A stretch of DNA of 64,000 bases from Caenorhabditis elegans (taxonomy: Eukaryota > Nematoda > Chromadorea > Rhabditida > Rhabditidae): positions 16,616,001-16,680,000 of the forward strand of contig NC_003284.9 of NCBI RefSeq assembly GCF_000002985.6, given 5' to 3'. Position numbers and translations under genes: made by a program. Positions 61,468-64,000 of the stretch are shown one piece after another. Numbering within the stretch: the first letter of the stretch is position 1; the number at the start of each line of letters is the position of its first letter. The notes below the pieces were generated by a model. The model made no database searches and had not been told where the DNA came from. It was given only the letters and a program-made list of their open reading frames with translations.

Positions 61468-61707
61468 TTAGCAATGATGATGATGGTGGAATGGATTCCA
61501 GTGATGATGATGATGATATGGTTCCTCAATAACAACAACTGGTGGTGGCATTCCATACATTGGTGCAGCCATCATTGGTGCAACTGGAACTGGCATTGGA
61601 GCAACCATTGGAATTGGAGCAATTGGTGGAGCATATCCCATTGGTGGTGGGACATATCCGACTGGTGGTGGGTATGGGTACGAACCGTTGTAGGGGTTAT
61701 AGGCCAT
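61468..61707 (-). CDS. Small Pro/Met/His-rich protein (79 residues)
   Basis: Single-exon frame from ATG 61707 to TAA at 61468. It begins MAYNPYNGSYPYPPP, continues with PPPMGYAPP and alternating Pro, Met, Ala and Val (PMVAPMPVPVAPMMAAPM), and ends with two His-5 clusters (HHHHHWNPFHHHHHC). No signal peptide. The ATG follows TTTCAG by 17 nt (minus strand), a good trans-splice acceptor, and AATAAA lies at 61392-61397 on the minus strand. The His clusters could bind divalent metals, but this is inference from composition. It is divergent from, and related in style to, the gene at 63540. Confidence 0.75.
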   Translation of the reverse strand: MAYNPYNGSYPYPPPVGYVPPPMGYAPPIAPIPMVAPMPVPVAPMMAAPMYGMPPPVVVIEEPYHHHHHWNPFHHHHHC

Positions 61708-63539
61708 GGCGAAGAAAGTCGAACTGAAAGTTGAGAAATGTCAAGAAAGTCAGAAAAGCGGCACGAAGAGGGTTAAGTAAACTGATAGGCAAGGTATTAA
61801 AAATGAAAATGGAGAAATAAAAACGAGGCAAATGTCATGAGGCCAGTCAAGGTACTGATGGGAATAGGCTGATAGGTCGAGGTATTTTATATCGTTTTAG
61901 TATCAGCGGGAAGGAGAAACGCGTCACTTGATATGCAAATAGTGTGACACTTTTCCCGAATAAGTTTCTCCTATTCATCGATTTCGAAAATGAAGGTTCA
62001 ATGAGTCATTGGAAGAATTGGAAGAATGACATATTTAGAAATAAAAAAAGCAATAAAAATAAACAAATTCTAAAAAAGAAGATCTAATTAAAGAAATAAA
62101 AGTTGCCATATTGGAAGAAGTGACGTTAGTATTTGGCTCCCGTCAATATTGACTCAAAAACATCAGGAGCGAAAGCTATGTCGAAATAGAATTGAGGAAC
62201 AATTGTTTTATTTCTGTCAATTTTTCGTGCTTATGGGAATCACTCAAATACAAATCAATCTAGACGATTCCGGAATCAAAAGTCAAAAGCTTATCAGTAA
62301 GCGTACACAAAGCAATCAGTGGTCTTCAAACTTTTGGTAAATAGAGTTCGAGCCAAAGTAAATCAATTCATAGTACGTGCATAAAACACGGATGAAAAAT
62401 TTGTAAGGAGATATATATATATGGACACTTTGAACTTTGGTTCAAAGTTTGGAAAAAAGTTTAACGCAGTGTTTTTGTTGAATACAAATGCACTTAAATG
62501 ATAAATTAATTTGTTTAAACCGAGAAATTAATGGTGAAAATTATGTGAAAATGCCCAAAAAAAAAGACTCATTTCATGTTAATATTTTTATTTCTCTACA
62601 ATTGCTGCTCTTTTCAGCACGAAATATATATAATTTTAGCTCAAGTCCTAATTTTGCCAAAGTTTTAGTGATTAGCAGAAATTCAGCCAATTGAGAATAC
62701 ATTCGCGCTAAAAATACCGATACCTTAACACAGTAGAGCCTTGTTTGATAGCCCGGGGCGAGGTTTTTTCAGTTTTCTATTGTCCAAATTTTTAGTGTCT
62801 TTGTTTGTAGTGAAAAAGAAGACTAAAATCCGCGTTTCATGCTTACAACCAGGTCCCACACTCTGAGGAATTGGAGTGTTCACGAAGCAATCGCTACTGT
62901 ATTTTTACAGTTAAAGTTAATTGGTCCCTAAACATTTCTTTGAATAAAAACGCAGTGCCAGGGACGTCCAATGCTTTACCAATTTCCGAAATAAATTGAG
63001 CTCCCAGGCTCACGGAGAAGTTAGTAAAAGTGGAGAGAATAGAGCTGTCAGAAATGGTGCTACTCCTCTCAAAAATTCATGTTAGTTCTGGTTAGAAAAA
63101 ATGGCGAAGATCTGTCAGAATAATGAAAACAGGTAGCTTAATGGCCAAAATCCAAAAAAAAAAAACGGCGCCTTGAACTATTTCAAAACACATCACCACA
63201 TTGTGTTTTTATGAATCATCCAGACAATTCAACTGATCTATGTGTTTTTTTTGTTTGCACTCAGGAAGAGGCTCTGACTAATGCAAACAACAATACGTCG
63301 GTGTGCTCTTTTTTTAATGCTTATCAGTGTTAAATGGGGGGTTTGTCCTCCGCCATGACGCAATTTCTTTTTTTATGTTTCTGGTGTTTAAATATCACCG
63401 AAAAATTTCAGTTAGACATCAGTTCACCTTTCTTAATATTTTAATTTTTCATTCTTTTCGTTTCCGTTCCCGCTCTGAAAATTATTGTATATATTATTTT
63501 GTTCTACTTAAAATTTTTCATTTTAGAATTTAAGACAAC
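61708..63539. other. Intergenic region between divergent His-rich genes
   Basis: 1.8 kb shared upstream region. TTTTAG ends about 13 nt before the ATG at 63540 and is a likely trans-splice acceptor; a TTTCAG plays the same role on the other side. No exon found; a TA repeat lies near 62411-62421. Confidence 0.4.
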
Positions 63540-63797
63540 ATGTACGAAAACGGAGGTTACAACCCGTACGGACAACAGGGATTTGCTCCTCCACCAGTAT
63601 TCGGTGGTCCAGGAGGCTATGCTCCGCCAACTGTTCATGTTCACAATAACGGAGGGCATCATCATGGGCACCATCACCATCACCATCATGGATTACTCCA
63701 TGGTCTTGGACATGCTTTGACTGGAGGACATCATCATCATCACCATCACGGTGGACATCATTTCGGACACCACCATCATCACCATGGGCATCACTAG
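63540..63797 (+). CDS. Small Gly/His-rich protein (85 residues)
   Basis: Single-exon frame, ATG 63540 to TAG 63795-63797. It starts MYENGGYNPYGQQGFAPPP, contains GGYAPP, then from about residue 39 is almost only His and Gly (GGHHHGHHHHHHHG and three similar blocks) with one hydrophobic island, LLHGLGHALTGG. No signal peptide. Poly-His/Gly tails are known in metal-binding and in low-complexity, condensate-prone proteins; I cannot choose between them. The YNPY and GYAPP motifs and His-rich ends are shared with the divergent gene at 61707. Confidence 0.78.
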   Translation: MYENGGYNPYGQQGFAPPPVFGGPGGYAPPTVHVHNNGGHHHGHHHHHHHGLLHGLGHALTGGHHHHHHHGGHHFGHHHHHHGHH

Positions 63798-64000
63798 TTT
63801 ATAAACTTTGAAATTCATCTGTAGATTTGTATAAATTGTATATTTAATTATCTTATGAAATTTTGATTTGGGTTTTGGGTTATATTTGTTAAAAATTTCT
63901 AAAAGAATGTACATTTCCGCTCCGCTCCTAGAAACTGAAATTAACAAATTTGACAGATGTGCTGCTTCATAATTTCCACCCATCTGAAAAGAAAAACTGT
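63798..64000 (+). other. 3' UTR and right edge
   Basis: AT-rich DNA after the His-rich gene with no canonical AATAAA within 60 nt; nothing else seen. Confidence 0.4.

Noticed and set aside
61210..61734. 174-residue plus-strand frame rich in Trp and Asn
   Set aside because: Antisense shadow of the Pro/His-rich gene at 61468-61707.
1..64000. CRISPR array, bacterial operons or viral genes
   Set aside because: No direct-repeat/spacer array and no polymerase, capsid or integrase frame; gene structure is eukaryotic throughout.

Overview
This window looks like nematode nuclear DNA, most likely Caenorhabditis elegans or a very close relative. The reasons are short introns ending in TTTTCAG-type acceptors, probable SL trans-splice acceptors just upstream of several start codons, an AT-rich background, poly-G/C runs, many small palindromic DNA-transposon remnants, and metazoan tRNA genes. 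From memory only, a BPI-like gene facing a PP2A B'' gene resembles the C. elegans X chromosome; I could not check this and give no gene symbols.

Layout. 1-247 is the last exon of a + strand gene entering from the left. 1.9-3.4 kb holds three minus-strand tRNA-Asp genes, two of them inside a tandem segmental duplication. 5.78-6.71 kb is a compact two-exon gene for a secreted Thr-rich (mucin-like) protein with a clear TATA box. 6.7-17.3 kb has no gene I can support, but contains a large fold-back element, MITE remnants and low-complexity DNA. 17.37-21.6 kb is a 12-exon + strand gene for a secreted BPI/LBP-like lipid-binding protein, with an antisense tRNA-His in one intron and a transposon remnant in another.

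Convergent to it, 46.8-22.7 kb on the minus strand is one large gene for a PP2A B'' (PPP2R3/PR72-130-like) regulatory subunit. Ten common exons encode 537 residues. They can be joined in phase to four alternative 5' ends: a 159-residue five-exon start at 46.8 kb, a 788-residue disordered exon at 38.5 kb, a 68-residue Arg-rich exon at 27.5 kb and a 20-residue exon at 26.8 kb. The roughly 19 kb of 5' introns is full of fold-back elements and G-tracts.

Upstream on the same strand, 59.9-49.4 kb is a 22-exon gene. It encodes a degenerate P-loop GTPase-like domain, a long Pro/Gln/Tyr/Arg-rich disordered region, and a C-terminal membrane anchor. The anchor exists in two alternative versions, chosen by splicing or not splicing a single donor. 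I reconstructed every exon boundary by hand and all phases close, so I regard this gene and its tail switch as the most interesting system here.

The right end has a tRNA-derived SINE-like element (60.5 kb) and two small, divergently oriented His-rich protein genes (61.5 and 63.5 kb) that share a YNPY start and a GYAPP motif.
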